Assembly: GCF_030811095.1 (NCBI RefSeq) | Contig: NZ_JAUSQL010000001.1 | Location: 1,984,001 to 2,048,000, forward strand | Source of the DNA: Trueperella abortisuis | GTDB taxonomy: Bacteria > Actinomycetota > Actinomycetes > Actinomycetales > Actinomycetaceae | Length of the DNA: 64,000 nt | Direction of reading: 5' to 3' | In this document: positions 52,181 to 63,883 of the stretch, piece by piece | Position numbering within the stretch: position 1 is the first letter of the stretch | Layout: each line of letters begins with the position of its first letter | Made by a program: the position numbers and the translations under genes | The notes under the pieces: model-generated | What the model saw: only the letters and a program-made list of their open reading frames with translations | What the model was told of the DNA's origin: nothing | Databases searched by the model: none

Positions 52181-53833
52181 CTAGACGCCTACGCGCTCCC
52201 GCCAGGCCTCGATCGACTCGCTCACGCCCGCGTGTCGCGCCCGCGAGGCCAGGTCGTTCTCGATCCACACCATCCGTTCCACCTCGGCCACATCCATGTT
52301 CTTGTGGGTGGCCGAGGCGGCCGATACCAGATCCAGCTTGATGGCTCCCAAACCGAGGCGGCGCTGGATCGGGCCCTGGCTCATCGACATCGACTGCGTG
52401 TGATCCTGCCACACGAACATGACCCGCCTCCCGAAGCGCCCACGCCGGAACACCGCCACCTTCGGGGTCAGGCAGATGCCGCGCGAACGATACGTGATCG
52501 GATCGAACCACTTGGCCCGGTCCGGGGAGGATAGGAAGAAGCGGCCCGTACCAAATCCGTCGAGGGCGTCGCGGATCAGGGCGGCGTCGTCGTCGGTGCC
52601 GGCGTCGGGAAGCATGGTCCACAGCACCCGCAACGCCTCCTCGCGCGAGCCGGCGGGGATGATGAGTTCGGAACTCGGGCTGTCGCCGGAGGAGTCAAGA
52701 CCTGAGGCCCCCGCCAACGTGGCCTCGACGCTCCACCAGTCCTTCCAACGCCACAGGATTGGCCGGCGTAGCTCGATGGCGTGCAGGCGAGTCGGGGGCA
52801 TGGAGCGGGTGGTGAGCGTGGTCAGGCCGGAGCGCACGCGCAGGCCGTTAGCCGAGATATAGACCTTCGTGCCGTAGCGCTCGAGCGAGTCCGAAACAAA
52901 GGTGAACAGCGCGCCACCGATGATGAAGATGGCGGCGATGATCGTGTGTTCCAGCCACATCGACGTCACCAGTGTCAACGCGGTCGCCGCAACCGTGGCG
53001 ATGAAAGTCGGGCCGAGGAACTGGGAGGCGACGAGGCGCGCGGTGGGCATCTCGAAGATGAGCTGGTCATTCTCCGTGTCGTCAGGGTCGAAGACGGGGA
53101 TCACCGGCTCGACGCCGGGGGCGCCATGCTCGGCACCCGCCTCTCCCGGAGCTGCGGAGAATCCGGGCTCGTGATGGGCTCCGGCCCCGGCGGGCTCGCC
53201 TACGCCGGGCGCGGCGGCGGGCTCGCCGGAAGAGTCGCGGGGCGCGACCTCAGCGGGTGCGATGTCAGCGGGTGCGACGGCGTCGTTGGAGAGGCCGATC
53301 GGCCTGCCGGCGCGAGCGTTAGCCAGGCCCCGCAGGATCTCCTTGCGCAAGGCAGCACAGTCCGCCATGGTGAGCAGGCCAAGCTCGATGCCCGGTTCGG
53401 ATCCCGCGGCCTCGACCTTGACCGAGCCGAAGCCAAAGATACGCCCGAACAGCCTCTGCTCCACCTCCACAGTCTGCACGCGATCCCAGCGCATGTGAGT
53501 ATGACTCTTCAGGATAATGCCGGAACGCTTGTGGATGCCGGAATCGACCACCGCAAAAGACTGGAAACGCCAGACCACCCAGGCCACGAGGACGACAAAC
53601 ACCACGAGGGCCAGCAGGGCTCCGACCGCGATCAGGACCACCACCACGGTGATGTGAGAGGCGACCTCGCGCAGGTCGGCCAGCCCGTCCTTCAGGACCG
53701 ACTGCAAGATGTTGTAGACGAGCACCACGAGGATGATCCCCAGGGCGCCGCCGCTTGCCAGCGGGGTCACCTTGTGGAACCGACGCCACGCGTCCTCCGG
53801 GACGGATTCGCCGAGTGCGCGCTTGTCGCTCAC
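52181..53833 (-). CDS. Membrane protein with repeated bacterial PH (bPH2, YdbT-like) domains
   Basis: 550 aa. Two hydrophobic helices are near the N-terminus (about 25-50 and 60-92) and another pair at about 275-320. Each pair is followed by a bPH2-type beta domain (SFAVVDSGIHKRSGIILKSH... and VYISANGLRVRSGLTTLTTR). A third PH-like block (GICLTPKVAVFRRGRFGRRV) is at the C-terminus. An Ala/Pro/Gly-rich linker covers about 190-250. Function unknown; relatives are called YdbT. The GTG at 53833 overlaps the upstream PH gene by four bases. Confidence 0.85.
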   Translation of the reverse strand: MSDKRALGESVPEDAWRRFHKVTPLASGGALGIILVVLVYNILQSVLKDGLADLREVASHITVVVVLIAVGALLALVVFVVLVAWVVWRFQSFAVVDSGIHKRSGIILKSHTHMRWDRVQTVEVEQRLFGRIFGFGSVKVEAAGSEPGIELGLLTMADCAALRKEILRGLANARAGRPIGLSNDAVAPADIAPAEVAPRDSSGEPAAAPGVGEPAGAGAHHEPGFSAAPGEAGAEHGAPGVEPVIPVFDPDDTENDQLIFEMPTARLVASQFLGPTFIATVAATALTLVTSMWLEHTIIAAIFIIGGALFTFVSDSLERYGTKVYISANGLRVRSGLTTLTTRSMPPTRLHAIELRRPILWRWKDWWSVEATLAGASGLDSSGDSPSSELIIPAGSREEALRVLWTMLPDAGTDDDAALIRDALDGFGTGRFFLSSPDRAKWFDPITYRSRGICLTPKVAVFRRGRFGRRVMFVWQDHTQSMSMSQGPIQRRLGLGAIKLDLVSAASATHKNMDVAEVERMVWIENDLASRARHAGVSESIEAWRERVGV

Positions 53834-54327
53834 AGGCCCTCCATCCTCGCCTCGCCCAGCGCCGTCAGCTTCTCGCGCAGGCGTTCCGCCTCCGCAAGCG
53901 CGAGGCCAGGAATCGACGCGTTCGAACCCGCCGACGCCGTGACCAGCTCGATCTTGGCCAAACCGTAGCGCTTGAGGAGCGGGCCGGTGCCCACCTCCAC
54001 CTGCTGCATGCGGCCGTAGGGCACCACCGTCACGCCGTGAAACATGATGCCGGAGCGGATGAGGAGTTCGTCCTCGAGTTCGGCGTAGCCGAAGGCACGG
54101 GCGCGGCGCAGGGCGAAGGGGATCTGGATGATCCACACCAGCGCCCACACCGCGAAGCTAGCCCACCACAGCACGGCCGGGAAGCTGGCATTTCCGAGCG
54201 TGAACGCGGGGATCGCTCCGACTGCCACGGCGGCTAGTACGCCGGTCGACCACCGGATCGCCTGAACCTTGATATAGCCGGGGTCTAAGGGTGTGAATTC
54301 GACATCCTTGGCAAGAGGGTTTCTCAT
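53830..54327 (-). CDS. Small PH-domain membrane protein (YdbS-like)
   Basis: 165 aa with two helices (about 25-45 and 50-72) followed by a bPH2 domain: GYAELEDELLIRSGIMFHG, then PYGRMQQVEVGTGPLLKRYG. It pairs with the larger YdbT-like protein downstream (GTGA overlap), the usual arrangement. The ATG at 54327 stands six bases after a perfect TATACT box (54334-54339) with no ribosome site, so it is leaderless. Confidence 0.87.
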   Translation of the reverse strand: MRNPLAKDVEFTPLDPGYIKVQAIRWSTGVLAAVAVGAIPAFTLGNASFPAVLWWASFAVWALVWIIQIPFALRRARAFGYAELEDELLIRSGIMFHGVTVVPYGRMQQVEVGTGPLLKRYGLAKIELVTASAGSNASIPGLALAEAERLREKLTALGEARMEGL

Positions 54328-54442
54328 AATCCCAGTATACAGAGGGTGTAGCTCGCACCCATCCGCCCTCCGGCGGAGCCGGAAACGACGGTTGCCGCGC
54401 TCGCGCCGAAGCAAAGCCAGCCGCGGAGCGGGACTAACCGGG

Positions 54443-54928
54443 CTATTGGACGCCATTGGCGCTGGCGGCAGCGTCGGGGCCCGGGTCGTCGTAGGTGCAC
54501 CAGCGCTCTCCCACCAGGGCTTCGATCGTCATGACGATCGAAGCTAACCCGGCCAACAGGGCGTTGTGCCCGTTGTCGGTGAGGAAGGTGGCCGAGCCGG
54601 CATAGTAGGCGACCGCGATCCCCAGCGCGCCGCCCGCCATGAGCGTGCCGCCGCGCGAGGTGGCCTGCGTGAGCACCCAGATCCGGGCCGCGTACAGCTG
54701 ATCCACCGGACGCCTGCCCTTGCGGTACTGGCGCACCAGCCACGCCTGGCCGATCACCACAGCGCCGATGACGAGCGGCACGAGGAACAGCCAGAACGGG
54801 ATCGGGACCGGGTTCGCCCCGGAGCGGATAAAAACGGAGGTGAGCGAGAAGACCGTCACGCCGGCAACCAGCCCCGCCCCGAGCAGCATCGAGATCGAGG
54901 TGGGGCGCAGCTTGCGGTTCCGGCTCAT
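54443..54928 (-). CDS. DUF3180 family membrane protein
   Basis: 161 aa with four hydrophobic segments in two pairs (about 10-32, 42-62; 88-108, 118-136). The position directly after folK, with the motif RKGRRPVDQLYAARIWVLTQ between the pairs, fits DUF3180, a family of unknown function found next to folK in actinobacteria. GGAGG precedes the ATG, and only two bases separate it from the folBK stop. Confidence 0.85.
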   Translation of the reverse strand: MSRNRKLRPTSISMLLGAGLVAGVTVFSLTSVFIRSGANPVPIPFWLFLVPLVIGAVVIGQAWLVRQYRKGRRPVDQLYAARIWVLTQATSRGGTLMAGGALGIAVAYYAGSATFLTDNGHNALLAGLASIVMTIEALVGERWCTYDDPGPDAAASANGVQ

Positions 54929-54930
54929 CC

Positions 54931-55809
54931 TCACCCTCCGAGCGGCTCGACCCGCTGGTCGGCGACGTCGAGGAGCAGGTCGGCGACGCGCCGTCCCGCA
55001 AGCGTGGCGCCCGGGTCGAGCGAGGCCCAAGGCTCGAGCACGAAGCGCCGCTCGGCGGCGCGCGGATGCGGCAGTGTCAGGCGCGCGGTGTCCAGCTCGA
55101 GGTCGGCATAGGTGATGATGTCGAGGTCGAGGGTGCGCGCACCCCAGCGCTCGGAGCGCACCCGCCCATGCTTGGCCTCGATCGACTGGAGCCGGTCGAG
55201 CAGTTCGAGGGGCTGCAGGTGCGTGTCTAGCAGCGCGACGGCGTTGACGTAGTCCGGCTGTTCGGCCTGCTCCTGCGCCAGCCGCGGCGCCGTGCGATAC
55301 AGGCTGGAGGCGACGACGACGCCGAGCCCGCCCAGCTCCCGGATCGCGGAACGCACGTGGCCGGCCGGGTCATCCAGGTTGGAGCCGATGCCGACGACGG
55401 CACGCTGAGCGCCGAAGGTGCGCCCGCCCGCCAGGCCGCCGATCTGATCTCCCGTCCACCGTTCGAACGTGACGGCCACGTCCGCGAACTCGTGCGGGAT
55501 CGGGGCCTGCGGCTTGTGGACGGTGACCTCCACTCCCGCGGCGCCGAAATCCAGCACCCGGGCGGCGATGCGGCCGGCGAGGGTCTCGATGAGGTCGGCG
55601 TGCTCGCCCTCGATCACGGCCACCACGGCGTCGGCCACCTCGGCGTAGTTGATCGTGTGGGCCACGTCGTCGGTGGCAATGGCCCGCGTGATGTCGAGGC
55701 GTAGCGCGACGTCGACCACGAAGTCCTGCGGTGCGGTGTGTTCGAAGTCGAGCACACCGTGGGTGCCGCGGGCGCGCAGGCCGGAGAGCCGGATCGTGGA
55801 CAGGGACAT
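54931..55809 (-). CDS. Bifunctional dihydroneopterin aldolase / HPPK (FolB-FolK fusion)
   Basis: 292 aa, two folate-synthesis enzymes in one chain. The FolB part (about 1-120) has IRLSGLRARGTHGVLDFE, NYAEVADAVVAVIEGEHADL and the catalytic Lys in VTVHKPQAPIP. The FolK (pyrophosphokinase) part, from about 135, starts AVVGIGSNLDDPAGH and contains SSLYRTAPRL, RWGARTLDLDIITYAD and LPHPRAAERRFVLEPW. The ATG overlaps the folP stop by one base (TGATG). The fusion is common in actinobacteria. Confidence 0.94.
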   Translation of the reverse strand: MSLSTIRLSGLRARGTHGVLDFEHTAPQDFVVDVALRLDITRAIATDDVAHTINYAEVADAVVAVIEGEHADLIETLAGRIAARVLDFGAAGVEVTVHKPQAPIPHEFADVAVTFERWTGDQIGGLAGGRTFGAQRAVVGIGSNLDDPAGHVRSAIRELGGLGVVVASSLYRTAPRLAQEQAEQPDYVNAVALLDTHLQPLELLDRLQSIEAKHGRVRSERWGARTLDLDIITYADLELDTARLTLPHPRAAERRFVLEPWASLDPGATLAGRRVADLLLDVADQRVEPLGG

Positions 55810-56582
55810 CAGTTGCCCTTCAGCATGTGGGCGACGTTGATCGCCGTGGCGGTGGCGGCGACGTTGTGGACGCGCACCGCCCACACCGAATCCGCGATGA
55901 AGGCCGAGATGGTCGCGGTGGCGACGTCGCGCTCGTCGTCCACGGCGACGTTTGCGAGGAAGCGCTTGCGCGAGTGTCCCACCAGCACGCGGTGACCCTC
56001 CCCCAGGAAGGCGCCGAGCCCGCGCAAGACCTCCCAATCCTGCTCGCCAACCTTCGCGAAGCCCAGGCCCGGGTCGAGGATGATCGACTCGGCCGTGATC
56101 CCGGCGGCGACGGCCGCGTCGCGCGAGGCGAGCAGCTCGGAGCGAACCTCGCCCACGATGTCGCCGTAGGAGGCCAGGCCGTTCATCGTGCGGGCGTTGC
56201 CGCGCCCGTGCTGGAGCACGTAATCGCAGCCTAGCTCCGCAACGGTGGCGAACATGTCCGGGTCGCCCTGCCCGCCGGTCACGTCGTTGACGATCGCGGC
56301 GCCCGCCTCGACAGCCCGGCGCGCGGTACTGGCGTGGTAGGTGTCCACCGAGACCGGCACCTCGCCCGACAGCTGCGCGACGACGTCCGCGATCCTGCCC
56401 CATTCTTCCTGCGCGGCGACGGGTTCGGCGCCCGGGCGGGTGGATTCGCCGCCGATATCGAGGATGGTGGCGCCGGCGGCGATCAGTTGCCGACCGTGGT
56501 CGATGGCGGCGCGCGGGTCGAGGAACTTGCCCCCATCCGAGAACGAGTTCGGCGTCACGTTGACGATTCCCATGATATTCAT
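55809..56582 (-). CDS. folP: Dihydropteroate synthase FolP
   Basis: 257 aa TIM-barrel enzyme, target of sulfonamides. Pterin/PABA-site motifs include MGIVNVTPNSFSDGGKFLD near the start, ILDIGGESTRPGAEPV, the NDVTGG segment, ILDPGLGFAKVGEQDW with the conserved Lys, and VLVGHSRKRFLANV. Start at the ATG at 56582 with GAGGTAA upstream, just after the folE stop. No resistance-type insertions were noticed, but that was not tested. Confidence 0.96.
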   Translation of the reverse strand: MNIMGIVNVTPNSFSDGGKFLDPRAAIDHGRQLIAAGATILDIGGESTRPGAEPVAAQEEWGRIADVVAQLSGEVPVSVDTYHASTARRAVEAGAAIVNDVTGGQGDPDMFATVAELGCDYVLQHGRGNARTMNGLASYGDIVGEVRSELLASRDAAVAAGITAESIILDPGLGFAKVGEQDWEVLRGLGAFLGEGHRVLVGHSRKRFLANVAVDDERDVATATISAFIADSVWAVRVHNVAATATAINVAHMLKGN

Positions 56583-56584
56583 GC

Positions 56585-57141
56585 TTACCTCATCAGACTC
56601 ATAGCTTCGGCGCGGGTGGCCGGGTCGTGCATCGTGCCGCGCACCGCAGAGGTCACCGTTCGCGCGCCGGGCTTGCGCACCCCGCGCATCGACATGCACA
56701 GGTGCTCCGCCTCGACGACGACGATCACGCCCGTTGCGCCCAACCTCTCGTAGATCGTGTCCGCCACCTGGGTGGTCAGGCGCTCCTGGACCTGGGGGCG
56801 GTGGGCGAATCCCTCCACGAGGCGGGCCAGCTTGGACAGCCCGGTCACCCGGCCGTCGGGGCCCGGAATATAGCCCACGTGGGCCACGCCGTGGAAGGGC
56901 AACAGGTGGTGCTCGCACATGGAGTAGACCGGGATATCGCGCACGAGCACCATCTCCTGGTGCCCGACGTCGAACACCTTCTCCAGGTGTTCACCCGGAT
57001 CCTCATCCAGGCCGGAGAAAATCTCCGCGTAGGAGCGGGCCACCCGGCCCGGGGTCTCCCGAAGGCCATCGCGGTCCGGGTTCTCCCCGATGGCGAAGAG
57101 GAGTTCGCGCACGGCGGCCTGCGCGCGCTCGAGGTCGACGC

Positions 57142-57145
<4 letters not shown>
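56585..57145 (-). CDS. folE: GTP cyclohydrolase I FolE
   Basis: 186 aa, first step of folate synthesis. Zn and active-site residues are seen in [20 protein letters not shown] (the Cys and His pair) and the second zinc Cys in [32 protein letters not shown] is typical. The ATG overlaps the ftsH stop (ATGA), so expression is coupled to ftsH, the usual actinobacterial order. Confidence 0.97.
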
Positions 57146-59241
<2,096 letters not shown>

Positions 59242-59799
59242 TTAACCTCCGTACACGTGGGGAGCGAGGACGCCCACGAAAGGCAGATGGCGGTAGTCCT
59301 CGGCGTAGTCAAGCCCGTAGCCGACCACGAATTCATTGGGGATGTCGAAGCCGACGTACTCCACGTCCACGTCGACCTTCGCCGCCTCCGGCTTGCGCAA
59401 CAGGGTGGCGATCTTGACGGACTTCGCGCCGCGCGTCTTCAGGTTCTGCTGCAGCCAGTCCAGGGTCAGACCCGAGTCGATGATGTCCTCCACGATGAGG
59501 ACGTTAAGGCCCTCAAGTTCGGTGTCCAAATCCTTGAGGATACGCACCACACCGGAGGTCTTCGTGGAGGCGCCATAGGAGGAGACGGCCATCCAGTCCA
59601 TGTGGAGGGGCACGGAGATCTGGCGCGACAGGTCCGCCATCACCATGATCGCCCCGCGCAGCACACCCACGAGCAGCAGCGAATCCTCATCCTTGTAGTC
59701 CGCACTGATTTGTGCGCCCATCTGGGCTAGGCGCTCCTTGATTTGTTCCTCGGTGACGACGACGTTGACGATGTCGTCTTTGCAATCCTCAAGGTTCAT
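59242..59799 (-). CDS. hpt: Hypoxanthine phosphoribosyltransferase
   Basis: 185 aa purine salvage enzyme. The PRPP-binding motif is VLIVEDIIDSGLTLDWLQ (about 98-115). The flexible-loop SSYGASTKTSG and the purine-site VGFDIPNEFVVGYGLDYAE are present. Its ATG overlaps the tilS stop (ATGA). The ftsH start follows at once after its stop codon. tilS-hpt-ftsH is a conserved bacterial order. Confidence 0.96.
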   Translation of the reverse strand: MNLEDCKDDIVNVVVTEEQIKERLAQMGAQISADYKDEDSLLLVGVLRGAIMVMADLSRQISVPLHMDWMAVSSYGASTKTSGVVRILKDLDTELEGLNVLIVEDIIDSGLTLDWLQQNLKTRGAKSVKIATLLRKPEAAKVDVDVEYVGFDIPNEFVVGYGLDYAEDYRHLPFVGVLAPHVYGG

Positions 59800-60839
59800 G
59801 ACTTCTCCGCTCTCTTCAGAGTTAAAAGGTTGTCCCGCCGGTAGGCGTATGCGCCAGGTAGGTGGAGCTCACGATTATTGTCCGCCCCGCACACGAGCCT
59901 ATCAAGTGCGTCGATATGCCAGTAAACAATGTCACCGGCCCTGCCCACACGCCCCACCGCTTCGCGCAGCACCCGGGTTCGAATGGCCCTCGGCTGGGTG
60001 GCGAGCGCCCGCACGTCGATCCCCTCCGATCCGGCGACGTCCCCGCCCACCCGATCCGCGGCCGCGGACAGCGCCTCGTCATCCTCGCGGGCCATCGCCG
60101 CCGTGCGGCACAGGGCGTCGACGACGCCGGGACCCAGCGCCTCTTGAAGCGCGGGCATGACTCGGTGGCGGATGTCGGAGCGCCGCAGCGGCCCGCCGGA
60201 GGCGCTACGCCAGGGGCCGTCGAGGGCGTTGGTCGGGTCCTCCACCCACGGCAGGTCGAGGTGCCGGCAAACCGCGCGTAGGTCTCCGCGGCGAAGGTGC
60301 AGGTAGGGGCGAACCATAGGCACGTCCGGGTGGCCGGGGAGGTGGCCGCGCCGGGCCATCCCCGAAATCGAGCGGGCCCCCGACCCGCGGCCGAGCCCCA
60401 TCAGCACAGTTTCGGCCTGGTCATCCGCCGTGTGGCCGAGCAGCACGGTGAGCGGGGCGGCGTTCTTCAGCTTCCCGCCGGCGCGCGCGATCTGGGCCAG
60501 CCGCGCGTAGCGGGCGGCGCGCGCGTTGCCCTCCGGCCCGTCCCCACCCGAGCTCGCCACCTCCACCCGCGTGGCGATCGGGGTGTCAACCACCCGGCGA
60601 AGATACCGTTCCACCGCGAGCGCCTCACGCCCCGACTCCGGGCGCAACCCGTGGTCGATCGTCGCGGAGAGGACCTCGAGCCGGCCGCCGCTCGCCCACA
60701 TCGCCACCTTCGTCAGCGCCATCGAATCCGACCCGCCGGACACGGCGAGCAGAACCGAGCCCCCGTCGGGGATCGGGGCGAGCGCCTCGCTCATGGCGTG
60801 GCGTGCGGCGGTGAGGGCGGGATGCGGGAAGGACATCAC
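59796..60839 (-). CDS. tilS: tRNA(Ile)-lysidine synthetase TilS
   Basis: 347 aa N-type PP-loop ATPase that makes lysidine at the wobble position of tRNA-Ile(CAU). The PP-loop LLAVSGGSDSMALTKVA is near residue 30, with TIDHGLRPES and LGHTADDQAETVLMGLGRGS following. The C-terminal domain is short, as in actinobacteria. The GTG at 60839 overlaps the upstream stop (GTGA); an ATG at the next codon is equally possible. Confidence 0.95.
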   Translation of the reverse strand: MMSFPHPALTAARHAMSEALAPIPDGGSVLLAVSGGSDSMALTKVAMWASGGRLEVLSATIDHGLRPESGREALAVERYLRRVVDTPIATRVEVASSGGDGPEGNARAARYARLAQIARAGGKLKNAAPLTVLLGHTADDQAETVLMGLGRGSGARSISGMARRGHLPGHPDVPMVRPYLHLRRGDLRAVCRHLDLPWVEDPTNALDGPWRSASGGPLRRSDIRHRVMPALQEALGPGVVDALCRTAAMAREDDEALSAAADRVGGDVAGSEGIDVRALATQPRAIRTRVLREAVGRVGRAGDIVYWHIDALDRLVCGADNNRELHLPGAYAYRRDNLLTLKRAEKS

Positions 60840-61714
60840 ATGCGCTCAATCCACGCCGCGGGATCCGACAGTTCGGCCAGGGTGGGCAGGTTCTGCGGCG
60901 CGAGCCACACCCGGTTGAAGAACTCCATGCCGCGTTCGCTCACCACGTGCGCCACGAACGCCTCTCCTGCCTTGTACTGCGCAGTCTTGGCATCAAGGCC
61001 AAGATGGCGGACGAGGAAGGCGACGATCGGGTTGCCGCCCGCGCGCTTGGCGGCCATCGCGGAGATGATGCGGCGGCGGGAGGGGATGCGCATGGTGGGC
61101 ACGTTGTTCATCGCGTATTCGGCGTGCCCCTCGAGCAGGGACATGACGGCGGTGACCTCTCCGAACGCGGGTTCGGAATCGGCCCCGGAATCGAAGGCCT
61201 GCAGGAGGGACGCCGCGCGCGCAGCCAGCACTTCCTTCAGCCAGGGTGCGGCGGCAAACTGGGTGGCGTGGGTGATTTCGTGGACGGCCACCCACAGGCA
61301 CAGATCCCGCCGGTCGAGATCGAAGCTCATGCGGAAGGACGCCACGTTCGGCGCCACGAGGTAGAGACGTTCGGGCTGGGAGAACGGGTCGAACTGGCCG
61401 AGCACCTTGGCGGCCACCGCCGAGAAGACGATCGAACCCTCCACGGTGCTGACCACGTCACGGCCCTGAAGCAGGTTCTCGACCGAGACGGCGCCGGCGC
61501 TGGCCCACGTGGCCCGGTCCACCACTTTTACCTCCACCGAGGCGGCCTGCTCGGCCGCCTCCGCCAAGCCGGTGACGGAGGCGACGATGCCGGGGGCGCG
61601 CCGCGCCTGCGCGCGCAGATCAGTGACGAGCGCGCGCGCCTCGGCCGGGCTGACATCCGGACCGCCGCCCGCAAGCACGCGAGCGGTCCGGTAAACCTTG
61701 CTGTGATCGATCAT
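60836..61714 (-). CDS. Zincin-like metalloprotease family (DUF2342/TIGR03624 type)
   Basis: 292 aa. The HExxH zinc motif appears as VAVHEITHATQFAAAPWL at about residues 143-160, with the downstream Glu likely in LLEGHAEYAMNNV. The family lies between dacB and tilS in many actinobacteria. The substrate is unknown, and members are described as F420-associated or uncharacterised hydrolases. No signal peptide is visible, so it acts in the cytoplasm. Confidence 0.85.
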   Translation of the reverse strand: MIDHSKVYRTARVLAGGGPDVSPAEARALVTDLRAQARRAPGIVASVTGLAEAAEQAASVEVKVVDRATWASAGAVSVENLLQGRDVVSTVEGSIVFSAVAAKVLGQFDPFSQPERLYLVAPNVASFRMSFDLDRRDLCLWVAVHEITHATQFAAAPWLKEVLAARAASLLQAFDSGADSEPAFGEVTAVMSLLEGHAEYAMNNVPTMRIPSRRRIISAMAAKRAGGNPIVAFLVRHLGLDAKTAQYKAGEAFVAHVVSERGMEFFNRVWLAPQNLPTLAELSDPAAWIERM

Positions 61715-61844
61715 GTCTCAAGGTTAATCTGCCCCTCCGACACTCGCGAGAAAAGTCGCTCACGGCGCACACCCTGCCCCGGCGTCGTGAAGCATCGCCG
61801 CCTCGCCAGCCCGCGGTTAACCGCACTGGTCTTGGCCGGACCGC

Positions 61845-63203
61845 CTACAGCTTCGTGAGGCCCGACACGAACGTGTCGATGAGCGCGCGAGACACGGTCG
61901 CGGTGCCTTCCTCGAGGTGGTCAAGAAGGATGGAGAAGATAAGCGGATAGCCTGACTCCGTGCGAAGATAGCCCGACAGCGAGATCGCGGTCACGAGCGT
62001 GCCCGTCTTGGCCCGCACCTGCCCCTCCGCCTCGGAACCGGCGAAGCGTTCGGCGAGCGTGCCGTCCAGCGCCGCAACCGGCAGGCCCGCGGGCAGGCCG
62101 GCGAGCGAGCACTCCTGGCACTTCCACACGTCAAGCAGAATCGCGCTCAGCAGGTCGGCGGTGACCCTGTTCGACACCGACAACCCCGAGGAGTCCGCGA
62201 GCACGACGCCACCCATGGGGTAGCCCGCCTCCGTCAGCACCTCGGAAATCGCCTGAGAGGACCCGGCAAACGTGGCCGGCTTGCCCTTCGCGATCGCCAC
62301 GAGGTGCCCCATCACCTCCGCCACGGAGTTGTCCGACTCGGTCAGCAGCAGATCCACCAGGTCGCGCACCGGCGCGCTCTCGACGCGTCCCAGCTCCGCG
62401 GCGTCGTCGGGGGCGCTACCGCGCCTCGCCTCTCCGACCTCAACCCCGGCCCCGCGAAGCTGGGCGGCGAAGGCCTCCCCCGCCAGCAGATCCGGGTCGG
62501 CCAGGTAGCCCCGCCCCTGGACGCGACCACGGTCGACGGCGATCGGGCGCAGCTCCATGACGTATCCCCGGTCCGCGCCCTCGATGTCGTCATAGTAGAG
62601 CGGGCCCTCGAACAGGGTGGAATCGACGACGAGCTCGAGGGGCTGCGTCACGTCCGTGCGGCTCGCCAGCGCATCGGCGACGTCGGCGGCGAGCTCGCCC
62701 AGGCCCGCCCGCCCGCGGATCGCGGTGGGATCGCCCGCCCCCTCAGCGAGTAGCACATCGCCCCCGCCGATCAGGTAGAGCGTGTTGCCCGACAGCGTGG
62801 CGCGTGTGGGCAGCGTCGCCTCCGGGCCGAGGGCGTCAAGCGCGGCCCGCGCAGTCACCAGCTTCATGTTCGACGCCGGCGTGGCAGCGCGCGAGGAATC
62901 ACGGGAGGCGATCACCTTGCCCGTCTTCGGATCCATGACGACCACCGACGTCTGGCCCGTATTCGTCTCCGCGTTCGCGAGGGCGGAGATGAGCCCGTTG
63001 ACGGCGTCCGCGGTGGGTGCGGACGCGTCCGGCTCGACGACGTCGGGCGGCTGCGCACTGACCTGCGCGAGCGTCGGATACGGCAACGGCTCGGCCGGCT
63101 CCGGCTTCGTGGTCAGCGGCCCGGGGACAAGATCCCAGGCGTCAGCGAAGACATAGGCCCCTGCAAGGACGACGATCAGCGCCGCAACGATTCTCTTCCA
63201 CAC
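61845..63203 (-). CDS. dacB: D-alanyl-D-alanine carboxypeptidase/endopeptidase (PBP4, S13 family)
   Basis: 452 aa from the GTG at 63203. An N-terminal signal/anchor (about 4-22) targets it to the cell surface. Penicillin-binding motifs are complete: SxxK as ATPASNMKLV (Ser111, Lys114), SxN as LTESDNSVAEVM, and KTG as VRAKTGTLVTAI. It trims or cleaves peptidoglycan cross-links. A GTG six codons upstream is the alternative start. 130 bases separate it from the zincin gene. Confidence 0.93.
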   Translation of the reverse strand: MWKRIVAALIVVLAGAYVFADAWDLVPGPLTTKPEPAEPLPYPTLAQVSAQPPDVVEPDASAPTADAVNGLISALANAETNTGQTSVVVMDPKTGKVIASRDSSRAATPASNMKLVTARAALDALGPEATLPTRATLSGNTLYLIGGGDVLLAEGAGDPTAIRGRAGLGELAADVADALASRTDVTQPLELVVDSTLFEGPLYYDDIEGADRGYVMELRPIAVDRGRVQGRGYLADPDLLAGEAFAAQLRGAGVEVGEARRGSAPDDAAELGRVESAPVRDLVDLLLTESDNSVAEVMGHLVAIAKGKPATFAGSSQAISEVLTEAGYPMGGVVLADSSGLSVSNRVTADLLSAILLDVWKCQECSLAGLPAGLPVAALDGTLAERFAGSEAEGQVRAKTGTLVTAISLSGYLRTESGYPLIFSILLDHLEEGTATVSRALIDTFVSGLTKL

Positions 63204-63292
63204 CTCGTCATCTTCCCACACCGGCGCCGGCCGCGTGGAAACATGTGCGAAGAAATGCGTCTATCGCGCGCAAAATAGGTCAAGCGCCGGGC

Positions 63293-63298
63293 TAGAAT
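63293..63298 (+). promoter_or_regulatory. -10 element of ppa (TAGAAT)
   Basis: TAGAAT lies 31 bases before the ppa start. Unlike the leaderless genes of the window, a short leader with an AAGGAGA ribosome site follows. No clear -35 box. Confidence 0.5.
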
Positions 63299-63329
63299 AG
63301 TGGTCAGCTCAACAGCGAAGGAGAGACCA

Positions 63330-63857
63330 ATGGACTTCGACGTCACCATCGAGATCCCGAAGGGGAACCGCAACAAGTACGAGGTGGATCACGAGACCGG
63401 GCGGATCCGGCTCGACCGCATGCTCTTCACCTCGACCCGCTACCCCGATGATTATGGCTTCATTGACGGCACCCTCGGTGAGGACGGCGATCCGCTCGAC
63501 GCGCTCGTGCTCCTCGACGAGCCCACCTTCCCCGGTTGCGTCATCAGGTGCCGCGCCCTGGGCATGTTCCGCATGAAAGACGAGGCCGGCGGCGACGACA
63601 AGGTGGTCTGCGTCCCCACCGGCGACCAGCGCGCCTCCTGGCGCACCGAGCTGGAGGACATCTCGGAGTTTCACCGCCTCGAGATCCAGCACTTCTTCGA
63701 GGTCTACAAGGACCTCGAGCCCGGCAAGTCCGTGGAGGGCGCCCACTGGGTCGGCCGCGAGGAAACCGAGAAAGAGATCCGCGCCTCCTTCCAGCGCGCC
63801 ATCGACACCGGCTACTACGACCACAACCCCAACATCCATCCCGACAACATGAAGTAG
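63330..63857 (+). CDS. ppa: Inorganic pyrophosphatase (family I)
   Basis: 175 aa soluble hydrolase of pyrophosphate. Active-site residues are visible in [37 protein letters not shown] and [14 protein letters not shown], including the clustered metal-binding Asp residues. It is divergent from dacB. AAGGAGA precedes the ATG at 63330. Confidence 0.97.
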   Translation: MDFDVTIEIPKGNRNKYEVDHETGRIRLDRMLFTSTRYPDDYGFIDGTLGEDGDPLDALVLLDEPTFPGCVIRCRALGMFRMKDEAGGDDKVVCVPTGDQRASWRTELEDISEFHRLEIQHFFEVYKDLEPGKSVEGAHWVGREETEKEIRASFQRAIDTGYYDHNPNIHPDNMK

Positions 63858-63883
63858 TCGGCGCGGGCCGGGTACGTGGCAAT

